A DNA stretch of 64,000 nucleotides from Arabidopsis thaliana. Lineage: Eukaryota; Streptophyta; Magnoliopsida; Brassicales; Brassicaceae. Below the pieces are notes generated by a model. It was given only the letters and a program-made list of their open reading frames with translations. It was not told the origin of the DNA and made no database searches. Positions 10,719-23,004 of this stretch are shown here, piece by piece. The stretch is from NCBI RefSeq assembly GCF_000001735.4, contig NC_003076.8, positions 2,852,001-2,916,000 on the forward strand, in the 5' to 3' direction. Each line of letters begins with the position of its first letter. Position 1 is the first letter of the stretch. The position numbers were made by a program, and so were the translations under genes.

Positions 10719-13359
10719 TCAACAAGTATTTTCTTTAACCTGCGGGCGAGACCAGTGGTTTCCGTATCGACCAGTCCCGAGGCAAACCTTTTTCTCGAGT
10801 ATTCTTCCAAGTGTCAGAGTACAATCCACAAGGGGTTGCAGCAGATGACTGAAAAATCAAATAAAACATGCATGTGAGTATGCATCAAAGCAAAGTTGCA
10901 ACACAAAGTGGTAATGTCCTAATCTGAGATGTGGATATCATGGGGAACCAAATGAAGATAGGTTAATGATACTTTGGACGTGCGTAGACCCGTTTTTTTT
11001 TGTTTTGTTTTAATGTAGACACACATCTTAGTTTCTCACTCTCACGTTGGCAATCGTATCAAAACAGTAGCTTAATTTTTCATGCAGACTGATTGTTATA
11101 ACTGAAATGGGACATACTATGCGACATCACAAGCTCAATTTCACAGCCCTGGACTATGAGTAACCTTGATGTGTGCGAGTCAAAGCAAATTTTCTGATGT
11201 TACTGTTCAAAGAGATTAAAGTTACCTGTGGGTTCTTGTGACACTTGGTCCAGTCCATACTCCAGACAAAGAAGCAACGATCCTTTCAGTTTTTGTCACA
11301 GCATCATGGATATTTGATTCTGATGCAATGCTTCTGACATGAGGTAAAACTTTTCCAAACAAAAGGTCACTCAGAGCCAACTTCTCCAAGACCGGAAGCT
11401 CCATGACGTCTTTCCACATACAAATATTTCTCATAAGACGGACTGATGTCCCAAACCTATATGCTGCAACTTGTGGAGCATTAGGTACATCCTTTGATAC
11501 CTGAGGATCCCATGTTGGAACCTGGAGAACAGAGAAAAAGATCAGAGGATATCACTAGTCCAGTAATCTCATAACAGACTAAAAGGGATTTATTAGGAAA
11601 TTAGCAAGAGAAATTCAAAGTCATACACTAATAGCTATAATGGCTTCAACAAGGCGAGCATGAATAGCAAGAGAAAGTTCCGCTAGGGCCTCACTCGAAG
11701 GAAAAACATATCTTGCCACCAAGCTTGTAGCAGCAACAACATTTCTCGTCTCCCTGGTGCTAAGTATATCCCAGCAACGAACTATCCGATGGTGCAAAAT
11801 GGGAACCGCAACATATTTCACTAGCTCAGATACAAAGTTGGGATTAGTACAAACTGGTGTAGAACCACACACAATCCTAGAATGAAACAGCAGTCCATGC
11901 CTGGAGATCCACAAATAAATCGCAAGTCAGACCACTTGCAAAAAAGCAAAGAAAACACAAATTAATGGCAAGTGAGATCACTTGCAAAAATGGAAACAAA
12001 ACAATGGGTTTCATTAGATGATATGCTTAAGAGATGGTGCTGAAAAGGTGAAGTGTGTGTTTGACAATGAAAGTTTGGATAATTAGGAAAAAGTTGGAAA
12101 GCGCTAGCTAGCTAGTAGCTTTACCAATTCATGTCAGAGAAATCGACATCCTGATGAAGAGGATCCCATCTCAAAAGCTCCAGTCTTAGATAAGGTGAAT
12201 ACATGGAAGGAACGGTCAAAGACGTGTAAGCAGCCCGGAAAGCAGGTGAAGGGTGTCGCGCACCCCTTTTAAATATCGACTTCACCCTTGAAAGCTCGGA
12301 GTACACCACAGATGCATCACTAAAGATTTTGTCGGCACGCTGAAGTAAGCTATCTCGTGCCTCCTCATAAGCTGAAGTCTCACAGTCACTCTCATCATCG
12401 GTGCTTGAGTCTCCTTCTACTATCAGGGAATATCCATCAACCTGCTTTCTCTATTCTAGAATAGCTGAAGCATGTCTTTCAGTAATTACCTTCATCTGAT
12501 CTTCAATTGCCGTGATTAAGTAACCGTTTTTCTGCGAAAGAAAGAAGATTGACAACAGCCGTTTGATGGAAATGAAAGCACCAGATACACAGACAAATGC
12601 AACACATATTCCCTTGGAAAAGGACAAAAGTAAAAGAGCAGGCAGAAGAGGAGTACCTGCATAAAGTTGCGGAAAACAGATTTGAAGTCACTGATTTCCT
12701 GCAAAGAGGCATACTTGTAAACAGGAGCAGATGGACAACTTTCAGCAGCTGCGATGCTCATAGTCAAATTCTCATCAGGTTCCTGGATCATCAGAAACCA
12801 AATTAGATAGAACAATAAATAGAAAGAAGGCAAGTTCAAAGAGCAATACCTTAGCAAGCTCCTCTGGTCTCCCGGCATACATCTGCGGTTGCTCCTGTGG
12901 CATACGCGAATTCACTCTTTCATCATAAGCATTGCATATTCTATCAAGCGCAGCCATCTTATCATCAGCTGTTTGCGGCATCGGACAGACGAAGACATAA
13001 GACAAACCATCCATACCAATGCTGCGCACTCGCTCACCGTTGAATACTATCTCCATGGGCCTCTCATCCTGACTATGTTCCTTCAAACGCTGCTGCATCT
13101 GCTCTTGCGTATAAAATTCGTCCCCCCTTGATAAGTCGAGCAGCCAAGAGGATTTGGCATGGTCTCTGCCCTTCGCATCGTCGTCGTTCTTCGTGGGAAT
13201 GGCCGGGAGCTTTCTACGTTTCCACGGGTAAAGATCAGAAGAGGAAGGTTTCGCCGGGTAAAGATCAGAAGAGGAAGGTTTCGCCGCGGCGGTTGCATCT
13301 TCACCGTCGATTTCATCGTTACAGCGACGCCGGTAATTCCTAGGTTGCTTAGTTCCCAT
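10719..13359 (-). CDS. GCFC/PAXBP1-like (ILP1-related) nuclear protein
   Basis: Seven exons on the minus strand (13359-12850, 12782-12657, 12531-12490, 12441-12125, 11900-11627, 11521-11226, 10848-10719) give about 564 residues. The protein matches the GC-rich-sequence-binding-factor (GCFC) family: a charged N-terminus with KRRK, then the conserved stretch YSPYLRLELLRWDPL, followed by the WHGLLF and HHRIVRCWDILSTRET helices. Relatives are PAXBP1 in animals and ILP1 in Arabidopsis, implicated in intron-lariat spliceosome disassembly and in transcription. It is shorter than ILP1 at the N-terminus. The last conserved helix (LARRLKKILVEL) is present in the DNA but out of frame with the upstream sequence, so the predicted tail is probably not ancestral. 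I recall At5g09210. Confidence 0.82.
13226..13285. repeat. In-frame 30-bp perfect tandem duplication in GCFC-like exon 1
   Basis: Two identical 30-bp units (13226-13255 and 13256-13285) encode the repeated peptide KPSSSDLYPx in the N-terminal disordered region. Perfect identity implies a recent duplication. Confidence 0.85.
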
Positions 13360-13439
13360 TCTCTCTCTAAAATTAGGGCTCGAAATGAATTGTTGAACAA
13401 GATAGAGATCTTTTTCTGATCCCCGTCGAACATTTATTC

Positions 13440-14220
13440 AAGGCCAAAAAAAGCACACGGGAATTTAGAGTACCAATACATATCAAAACCTAATGGGCTT
13501 TGAATGGTTGCATGTGTGTGTTTATTTCTGATATGCAAAGCGATCGATAGTCTTTTCCATACAAGTGTAAACTGTAAACAACGTAATTAAGCATAACAAT
13601 ACAACTCTTTCTTCTCTTTTTTTTTGTAAACACAAAATAAAATTACATCAATTCATGCTTTTCCTAGTTCATCTGACATTTTCCAAAATTCATGTTCCAT
13701 TGAGTCCCTAATACTTGTTCATATTCATATTAGGGTACATGAATAAAAGTTATCATTCTTGAAACTACTAAATTTTCATAGTTTATTTTTCTTCTTTTCG
13801 TTTCACTTTCGAACAAAACACTACGCGTGGCATTTGCAATGAATTCCACATTATATGGAATAACACCATGATGAACATTCTACATATATAATTATTATGT
13901 TTAAGCACTTAGACAGCATAAATTCTTTCTAATTATATAAATCTAACCTTGTTACATTGTACATCTATAAATTACTTGAAGAAATAACGAGTTCTATTTC
14001 TTTTTAAAAATTAAAAATACTATACCATATCTCAGTGATTAAGTTGAACCAAAAGGTACGGAGGAGAAACAAGCATTTGATTCTTCCTTATTTTATTTTA
14101 TTCATCTCTCACTAATGATGGTGGAGAAAAAAAGAAAATACCTAACAAACAAATATATATTGTCATACAAAAATATTTCTATATTTTTAGTTAATTAGTT
14201 TATATTCCTCACTTTTCAGG
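13440..14220. other. Intergenic region between the divergent GCFC-like and AAP2 genes
   Basis: AT-rich DNA with no convincing reading frame. It contains the upstream regions of the GCFC-like gene (minus) and AAP2 (plus). I see no repeat or RNA gene here. Confidence 0.55.
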
Positions 14221-14223
14221 GCT

Positions 14224-14866
14224 TATATAAGAAAGTGAGCAAACACAAATCAAAATGCAGCAGCAAATACTATCATCACCCATCTCCTTAGTTCTATTTT
14301 ATAATTCCTCTTCTTTTTGTTCATAGCTTTGTAATTATAGTCTTATTTCTCTTTAAGGCTCAATAAGAGGAGGTACTATTACTACACTTCTCTCTACTTT
14401 TACTTGTATTTTAGCATTAAAATCCTAAAATCCGTTTTAAATTCAAAAATAAACTTAGAGATGTTTAATCTCGATTCGGTTTTTCGGCTTTAGGAGAATA
14501 ATTATATGAAATTAGTATGGATATCTTTACTAGTTTCCATTCAAATGATTCTGATTTCAATCTAATACTCTCACTCTTTAATTAAACTATATGTAGTGTA
14601 ATTTCACACTGTTAAATTTCTACCATGTCATGTATATTAGAGTTGCATAGAAAATTGTAAAACATCCATTTGAATTCGAATGAAACAAAATGTTTTAAAA
14701 TAAAATTTTGGTTTTTAAAAGAAAAATCTAAAACTGAATTATATCGTTTAACCAAGTTGTAAAAGTCATAAAACGTAGTATCTTGTAAATCGCTCTTCCA
14801 CGGTCCAAATAGACTTCTAGTAATAAACAAGTAAAACTAATTTTGGTTTCTTACTAATTTTCACAG
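14224..14866 (+). promoter_or_regulatory. AAP2 core promoter and leader intron
   Basis: A TATATAAG box near 14224-14231 lies about 640 bp upstream of the AAP2 ATG. A leader exon likely ends at 14372 (AGAGGAG then GTACTA), and a pyrimidine-rich TTTTCACAG acceptor ends at 14866, directly before the ATG. The leader therefore probably carries a roughly 490-bp intron, common in highly expressed plant genes. Confidence 0.5.
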
Positions 14867-16863
14867 ATGGGTGAAACCGCTGCCGCCAATAACCACCGTC
14901 ACCACCACCATCACGGCCACCAGGTCTTTGACGTGGCCAGCCACGATTTCGTCCCTCCACAACCGGCTTTTAAATGCTTCGATGATGATGGCCGCCTCAA
15001 AAGAACTGGTCACGATTTAAAACATAACAAAAATACATGTCAAACTTATGTTTCTTTCATTGTTTTATAAACGTAAATGCTGAAACGCAAGACAAAAATG
15101 CGGTTTTGCTCCAGGGACTGTTTGGACCGCGAGCGCTCATATAATAACTGCGGTTATCGGATCCGGCGTTTTGTCATTGGCGTGGGCGATTGCACAGCTC
15201 GGATGGATCGCTGGCCCTGCTGTGATGCTATTGTTCTCTCTTGTTACTCTTTACTCCTCCACACTTCTTAGCGACTGCTACAGAACCGGCGATGCAGTGT
15301 CTGGCAAGAGAAACTACACTTACATGGATGCCGTTCGATCAATTCTCGGTAACAAATACTCTGTTTTTCTCACTCTGTTTTTGGCTCTGCTTTTTGTTTT
15401 GAGTATTGAAATGCTCTGTTTTCTTGTAGGTGGGTTCAAGTTCAAGATTTGTGGGTTGATTCAATACTTGAATCTCTTTGGTATCGCAATTGGATACACG
15501 ATAGCAGCTTCCATAAGCATGATGTGAGGTCTTTTCTTTCTTTTTAAAATCTTCTTACACAAATAACGAAACGAAGGAAAGGTTTTAAAATTTGGGTAAC
15601 TTGGATGGATCATGCAGGGCGATCAAGAGATCCAACTGCTTCCACAAGAGTGGAGGAAAAGACCCATGTCACATGTCCAGTAATCCTTACATGATCGTAT
15701 TTGGTGTGGCAGAGATCTTGCTCTCTCAGGTTCCTGATTTCGATCAGATTTGGTGGATCTCCATTGTTGCAGCTGTTATGTCCTTCACTTACTCTGCCAT
15801 TGGTCTAGCTCTTGGAATCGTTCAAGTTGCAGGTGAAAAATAACTACGAAAGACTCTTATAAGCTTCACGAGAATTAAAAAAAAAGCTAAATCTTGATGT
15901 GAATTGTCTCAGCGAATGGAGTTTTCAAAGGAAGTCTCACTGGAATAAGCATCGGAACAGTGACTCAAACACAGAAGATATGGAGAACCTTCCAAGCACT
16001 TGGAGACATTGCCTTTGCGTACTCATACTCTGTTGTCCTAATCGAGATTCAGGTAAACAAAAGAAAGCCTTCTTTCCACAGAAGATTCAAAAAATTTCTA
16101 TAACCAAAAATGAGAAGATTCATTTTTAGGTTAAGAAACACTTTCTTTGCACACAAGTTTCAATTTTTCAATTAAATTTTTGATTCTTTTTGCTCTGTGT
16201 AATTAGGATACTGTAAGATCCCCACCGGCGGAATCGAAAACGATGAAGAAAGCAACAAAAATCAGTATTGCCGTCACAACTATCTTCTACATGCTATGTG
16301 GCTCAATGGGTTATGCCGCTTTTGGAGATGCAGCACCGGGAAACCTCCTCACCGGTTTTGGATTCTACAACCCGTTTTGGCTCCTTGACATAGCTAACGC
16401 CGCCATTGTTGTCCACCTCGTTGGAGCTTACCAAGTCTTTGCTCAGCCCATCTTTGCCTTTATTGAAAAATCAGTCGCAGAGAGATATCCAGACAATGAC
16501 TTCCTCAGCAAGGAATTTGAAATCAGAATCCCCGGATTTAAGTCTCCTTACAAAGTAAACGTTTTCAGGATGGTTTACAGGAGTGGCTTTGTCGTTACAA
16601 CCACCGTGATATCGATGCTGATGCCGTTTTTTAACGACGTGGTCGGGATCTTAGGGGCGTTAGGGTTTTGGCCCTTGACGGTTTATTTTCCGGTGGAGAT
16701 GTATATTAAGCAGAGGAAGGTTGAGAAATGGAGCACGAGATGGGTGTGTTTACAGATGCTTAGTGTTGCTTGTCTTGTGATCTCGGTGGTCGCCGGGGTT
16801 GGATCAATCGCCGGAGTGATGCTTGATCTTAAGGTCTATAAGCCATTCAAGTCTACATATTGA
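14867..16863 (+). CDS. AAP2: Amino acid permease AAP2
   Basis: Six exons (14867-15008, 15115-15348, 15430-15523, 15618-15832, 15913-16052, 16207-16863) give 493 residues, equal to AAP2. The N-terminus has a His-rich run (HRHHHHHGH). The transporter core begins with VIGSGVLSLAWAIAQLGW, typical of the amino acid/auxin permease family, and about ten to eleven hydrophobic segments follow. The protein is a plasma-membrane proton-coupled importer of neutral and acidic amino acids; AAP2 is known for xylem-to-phloem transfer. No broken frame is seen. Confidence 0.97.
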
Positions 16864-17555
16864 TGATTATGGACCATGAACAACAGAGAGAGTTGGTGTG
16901 TAAAGTTTACCATTTCAAAGAAAACTCCAAAAATGTGTATATTGTATGTTGTTCTCATTTCGTATGGTCTCATCTTTGTAATAAAATTTAAAACTTATGT
17001 TATAAATTATAAAACCGTGTGTTTTCAATTCTATATCAAATTATAGTAGTTTGTACTTTGTAGTGTTGGTTGTTTCTTGTTCAAGTGATTATTATGAATG
17101 AGTTAGGTGTCGACATATACATGGTGATGGTAAAATGGAATTTGAATCAAAGTGAGACACTGACATTTCAATGATTTGATTTATAAAGGAGCAATTTGGA
17201 TGGTTTAGCATGAAAGAGAATCTCCTCAAATAAGTATAATTTAGCTGTCCACCCAAAAAAGCCTATTTCAAGAAAATAATATAATGTTGTTCCTTTTTCT
17301 AATAGTCTATCTCACTTATCAAAAACATGTAGGGTTCATGGATCTTGGCAATGATCAGAATCTTTGAAAGTATCTACGATTAATAACACGTGTTTGAAAA
17401 ATCCACAGAAACTTTCAAGATTTGCTACAATGAATCTAAGCTCAGAGCAGAAATGTGAACATGCCTTCTCAGATATTCAGTAATCAGAGGGTAACTAGTT
17501 TCTTACAAAGAGGAATTCTGATTTAAGAGACTGAGAAGATGTAGAGAAGAGTTCA

Positions 17556-18379
17556 TCATCCAACAGATGCTTGAGTAGCTTTTTGTGTTGAGTTTAAGGA
17601 TGCAGCTGCGGCTTCACGCTCCTGCCGGATTCGCTCTCTCTGTAGAGATTCAATGTAACAACAGAGAAACAAACAAAACTAAAGTTAGTCAGTAATGACA
17701 CAAGACGCCAGGAAACGGAGGGAAAAAAATAAAAATAACAGTAGAGTTATTTCGTGCTTGGTAATGCAACATGATCCAATTTGTTAGTTTACAATGTCGA
17801 AACTGAGAGCATACGTCATGCTACCTATGCAAATAACCTACTGTGCCAAGATAGTTAGCTCCAAGCAACTTGTATGACATTTTTCTGAGAAACAACAGAC
17901 TCCATCATCTGAATAGTTAGCTAACAGTCTCAGTATTTAGTAATATAACTAGTTTGTATCTAAAATCTAAGCGAGAAGAGAACCAATATAGCTACCTATT
18001 TAACCACAGAACAAAAGAGGTTCGAGCCCTTAAAGAAATGTAAGCTAAATTGCCCTAGCAAAGCATCAGAATTAGTTACCATGATCATGAACCAGATGAG
18101 TTAATCTACACACTTGGGAGATACAGAAACATAATGAAAACAGGAAGTGATCATTGTATTTGTCTCCAAGTTAAAGTACACACTTGGAGACATTGGAACA
18201 ATAACGAAAACAGAAATTGATATTATAGTCTTGAGAGTTTAAAATCTAAAACATACCCTTCTCTCCCAGTAAGGCAAGAAGCAGACAAAGTCATAGACTG
18301 GAGTAATGGTCTGCACCAACACAAAGTTTATTCCAGTGAAAAGCAAGAGTCCCTTCAACGGCCTTGTTCTGTGAGGCAT
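17556..18379 (-). CDS. Small single-pass membrane protein, 68 aa
   Basis: Two exons on the minus strand (18379-18257 and 17639-17556) join in phase 0 to a 68-residue protein. The N-terminus is basic (MPHRTRPLKG). A hydrophobic segment covers about residues 10-25, followed by an aromatic stretch ending in PYWERR, then a charged RERIRQERE helix and an Ala/Ser-rich tail. It lies far from other coding sequence and has a long, probably spliced leader reaching about 19.1 kb, where it shares a divergent promoter with SRT2. The layout resembles tiny mitochondrial or ER membrane proteins, but I do not recognise a family. I recall a locus At5g09225 here. Confidence 0.72.
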
Positions 18380-19236
18380 ATTTGTTCCAAGTCAAGAATC
18401 TTCAGCTCTGTAATTATTTAGTCCATATATCTCAATTACTACTACCATTAACTATACTGATTCAGTTGAATCCTATTATCTTCTCAAAACATAATCAAAT
18501 TCAAAGTAAAAGCCTTTCCTAGTAAACGTTTCCATTCAACATTATTATTGCAGTTTGCTTCAAGTGACTTACCAGAGATTTTGAAATCAATTCTGAAGAA
18601 ACTTCCATCAACAAATGTACATTCCTGTAGTAGAGAAAATTGAAAAACATCATTAAGTAGAAAATAATCGAATGATATAAACAAAAGTAATCTTTGGAAT
18701 CATAAAGAACAATAAAGTACAGAATCGAGTTAATAAACTTGTTTCTCATACACAAGATAATAGAGGTATTAAGAATCAGTTAAAAAACACTACTAGAGTT
18801 CATAAAAACAATGAATCAAGAATAATCTAATGTGGCTCCAAGCAGCATACATATCCAAAAATAAACAAAGCACAAGTGATTACAAGCTCTACCAAAAAAA
18901 AAACAACCACTGATTCTGTGAGGCATTTCATCAAACACTTGGTTGGCAACAACAATAAGAACAGAGCAAGTGAAATTTGGACAAACCTACAAGCTGAAAT
19001 CAAAGGAAGCATATGCGGAATCAACAATAACAACGAATAGCGAAGAACAAAGCGATGAAGTTGCATCAAGACAAAAATCGACGAGAGTCACATGAACGAA
19101 TATTTGACAGAGAACTAACCAGGAGTAGCAGTCGAGAGAGAGATCGAAGCGAGGGAGAGATCGAAGCTAAAGAGAGAGAGCTTCGTCCGCAGAGAGAGAA
19201 CAAAATCGACGTATGCGGTTTCTGTTTTATTCCAAT

Positions 19237-19248
19237 AACGACGTCGTT
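19237..19248. promoter_or_regulatory. Palindromic AACGACGTCGTT in the 68-aa gene/SRT2 shared promoter
   Basis: The 12-bp perfect palindrome AACGACGTCGTT lies in the short region between the two divergent genes. The same 12-mer occurs upstream of PEN-2 at 36591. It contains a GACGTC bZIP-type core. Function is not shown. Confidence 0.45.
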
Positions 19249-19654
19249 TGCATTAGTGAACTATTCAACGGTGGATAATTGCGCTACGTGGCTACTTGCT
19301 TAGCCAATAATGAGTTTCAGACGTCCGATTTTTGCCACCTTGTCTTCAACAACAACAAAAAATTCTGGAAAAAAATAAAACGCAAAACTGAAGAAATCTC
19401 GTTTCATCCGCCATTAACGACCTCTCAAGGTAATCTTATTACTATATATGCTCTTGGGTATTAATTTCAATCTGTTAGCTTCTCGGTGAAAAACTCGATT
19501 GGTGGCTTTATTTTGATCTCAGTAGTACGATACTTTCTAGCTAGATCTTCTTCATTGAATGTAATTGGCTTATCATAGATTCATTTCTCCATTACTTTTT
19601 TTTGCTAGTGAAATTGTGATCATAGATTCATCTCTGCGATTTATTAGGCTTTCT

Positions 19655-21613
19655 ATGAACATGAGAAGAGTGTTTGGAGGTGTATCTACAGGCAAGTATG
19701 AGAATAATGAATGTTCTTCCTCATCTTTGTGTCCTAGCTTGTTTTGATTCATTACTTACCTATGCAAATGCAATGAGTTAATAATGTTGCTGAGTTTTTC
19801 TTCTTTTCCTTCTTCTAGATTTGTTTCCGTCGCGAAGTATGTACCGGCCGCTGCAGTCTGGGGGAAACTTGGTTATGTTGTTTAAAGGATGCAGACGGTT
19901 TGTGAGAACAACGTGTCGCGTTTCGATCCCTGGTGGTTCTTTGGGGAATGAATCAAAAGCACCTCCAAGGTTTCTGAGGGATAGAAAGATTGTTCCAGAT
20001 GCTGATCCCCCCAATATGGAAGATATCCACAAGTTGTATCGACTTTTTGAGCAAAGGTTGATATTTCCTTCACCATCTTTTTCCAGCAGTGAGCATACAT
20101 GTGTTGTATCTAATGGCTTTCCTCTTCTCTTTTGGCAGCTCGAGACTCACCATCTTGACTGGAGCTGGGGTTAGCACAGAATGTGGAATTCCGGATTACA
20201 GAAGGTAATTCATTTGATCGATTAGTCTTGTCTGAAGATGCCTTGCATTCTCGTTTTGATGGTCTCATGGGTTACATGTGGTTCCATTTGATGATTTGGT
20301 GCAGTCCCAATGGAGCATACAGTTCTGGTTTCAAACCAATTACCCATCAGGTGATCTGAAGGCAAGATCTATGAAATCTTTACAGTTCTTAATGCAAACC
20401 TTGGATCATTTTACTATTGTATAACTGTATTAATCTATTGTCTACAACCTCCTTCACAGGAGTTTACTCGATCAAGCCGAGCTCGTAGGCGGTATTGGGC
20501 GAGGAGTTACGCTGGATGGAGGAGGTTCACTGCAGCACAACCAGGACCAGCTCATACTGCTTTAGCATCACTAGAAAAAGCTGGACGAATAAATTTTATG
20601 ATCACACAAAATGTTGACAGGTATATCCTTCAGTTCCTCTTCCGTAGGATCTCTGTTGGATGTGAAGAATGTTGACTCTAAGCTCTAAGTTGTTAGGTTG
20701 CATCATCGTGCTGGGAGCGATCCACTTGAATTACATGGCACAGTATATACTGTTATGTGCTTAGAGTGCGGCTTCTCTTTTCCCCGAGACTTGTTTCAGG
20801 ATCAGCTAAAAGCAATCAATCCTAAGGCCAGTGTATACCATAACCTGAATAAACTGGATTAATGTATCATCTCGCAAAGTTACAACGTTTTTGTTTCAAC
20901 TGTAGTGGGCTGAAGCTATAGAAAGTATTGATCATGGAGATCCAGGATCAGAGAAGAGCTTTGGCATGAAACAAAGGCCTGATGGTGATATCGAGATTGA
21001 CGAAAAGTTTTGGGAAGAGGGTTTTCATATACCAGTATGTGAGAAGTGCAAAGGAGTCCTAAAGCCTGATGTAAGATTGACTTAATCAGATAGAGACGAA
21101 TCAGTTTAGCTCTGTTTCTTATTATGTTCTCGTTGAATTGAAGGTAATTTTCTTTGGAGACAACATCCCGAAGGAAAGAGCTACTCAAGCAATGGAAGTT
21201 GCAAAACAGAGCGATGCATTCCTCGTGTTGGGTTCATCCTTAATGACAATGTCTGCTTTTCGCCTTTGCAGGTGATGCAGGAGAATAATCATCCAGTTTT
21301 GAGTTTGCATCTTACTAAGAAGCTTTCTATATACCTTTTGCAGAGCGGCTCATGAGGCTGGTGCTATGACCGCAATTGTAAATATAGGCGAAACAAGAGC
21401 TGATGACATTGTTCCATTGAAAATCAATGCTAGGGTTGGTGAGGTATGAGCATAGCATAAAGCTCTTCCCTTTCCTTCAGCCTTGAAAATGCCTTAAATA
21501 TCCATATTATTTCATGATTGTCAGCCTTAATAATTTGTCATTTCGTGATTGGTTTGCTGCAGATATTGCACAGAGTTCTTGACGTGGGATCGCTCAGTGT
21601 CCCAGCTCTCTAG
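19655..21613 (+). CDS. SRT2: Sirtuin SRT2, class II (SIRT4-like) NAD-dependent deacylase
   Basis: Ten exons (19655-19691, 19819-20056, 20139-20204, 20305-20350, 20460-20620, 20697-20826, 20906-21070, 21144-21271, 21344-21443, 21563-21613) give 373 residues, the known SRT2 length. The first ~50 residues are Arg/Ser-rich and suit a mitochondrial presequence. Sirtuin motifs are complete: GAGVSTECGIPDYR (NAD), TQNVDR, the catalytic His in LELHG, zinc-binding CLEC and CEKC, and LGSS. SRT2 acts in mitochondria on energy metabolism and has roles in basal defence and ethylene signalling. Two introns appear to use GC donors (19692 and 20827). A fragment of this gene is duplicated at about 23.0 kb. Confidence 0.96.
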
Positions 21614-21892
21614 CACAATGTCCGGATCATTTAAGTAAACTTTGGCAAGAGCTATGTTATCATTTAGATCACCTATATATATTATTTATAACTAATCAAA
21701 ATGAATGCTTGTATTCCTGCAACGTATCTCAAGTTGTAAATCCAACATCAAATAAAAGAGTAATCAACATCAAATAATAGATTCAACACATGAACTAACT
21801 CGAAGCAGCTAACACTTGCAGAACATGGTGTTGTTCTGAAAAACAAACCAAAACAACCAAAGCCACCTTCCAATACCCGATTACACAAGCTT

Positions 21893-22780
21893 TTAAACCT
21901 CAGAAAGCTCAGAGAGGGCCTTATCGATATCCTCCTCATGGTTCCGAAGATCGTTCCACTGCATTAAGAAAAAGGTCTCGTGTAATAAGCAGGACATATG
22001 CACGTGTGGAAGACATAAACAATGGAAGAGAGATGTGAATACCTGTTCCAGGCTTAGAGAGATACCTGCAACATATAGGAGACATCGAAAATCTTGTCAA
22101 CATGATTATGCAAAGAAAGCAAACTAATATAGCTGGCCCTAGGAGACAAAAACCAAGACGTTGTTGATGAAAAGAAAACACTCTGCGCATCTCCTCCTCT
22201 CAGTCCCAAACCGCAGAAGTACTAGATATATAATAAAAGTCCCTAAGATCTGCTAACTAAATGCAGAACCTTAACGAAACAAAACATGAAAACAAAGGGA
22301 TGAGGATACATTGTTGACCATAAAAAAGAAAAGAGAGGAGGATACAGAGTATTAGCAAATGTGGAATTGTGAGAAGAAGAGAGACAGTCAAAAGAAGATA
22401 TGTAGTTAAAAACAAAAATTTACCTTGCTTGCTATTACAAGGTAAAGTTATACCGTCCTTGACAAAGAACTGACGAATGGCAATCCAAATCCTCCCATTG
22501 CAATTCCTCACAAAGACTCTCCGATTCTTATCTAACTGGAATGTAAACAAAACATAACATCATAAACAAATATCACAACTTGATCCAAACCCTAAAACTC
22601 ATACGAACTGCTACAGACAAAAAAGAGATGAATAGTAGAGAGACTAACATTGCAGATGAAGATGTCCTCAATCTCGTCCGCTGGCTTTGCCACTTTCTTA
22701 GGCGGCGCGTGGGTCTCAGATTCGTCGCGGTCGTCTGATGCTCTGACATCCTCGTCTTTCCTTTTTCCGTTCTCAGACAT
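21893..22780 (-). CDS. PC4/Sub1-type single-stranded-DNA-binding coactivator, KIWI paralogue
   Basis: Exons on the minus strand are 22780-22649, 22535-22424, 22065-22043 and 21958-21893, giving 110 residues. The N-terminus is acidic and Lys-rich (KRKDEDVRASDD) and shares most positions with KIWI downstream. The PC4 fold follows: NRRVFVRN, then IWIAIRQFFVKDG, then the WNDLRNH helix. PC4 proteins bind single-stranded DNA and assist RNA polymerase II. Compared with KIWI it has changed the KK loop (PCNSKQG instead of PGKKG) and a W to C in the first strand, so binding may differ. All exon positions match those of KIWI, proving tandem duplication. I recall At5g09240. Confidence 0.86.
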
Positions 22781-23004
22781 TTTCTTAACCTCTAAAAAAA
22801 ACACTCTTCTACTGCAAAAATTGACTCTTGAGATTCTCAAGTTAAATAAAAAGCACCTCTCTCCTTTTCTCGCGTAATATATCTACTGCGTTCACCGAAT
22901 TACAACTGTGATATCAGATTCGGAACGCCATTTTACAAGCGCACAGTTTGAGAACACGCGCGGCCAAACTTAAAACGGGGGAGTTTTTTGGGAAGGTAAA
23001 TATT

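Noticed and set aside
12503-13433. Several plus- and minus-strand frames over the first GCFC-like exons
   Set aside because: They are shadows of the real exons or intron read-through; only the spliced minus-strand frame matches the GCFC family.
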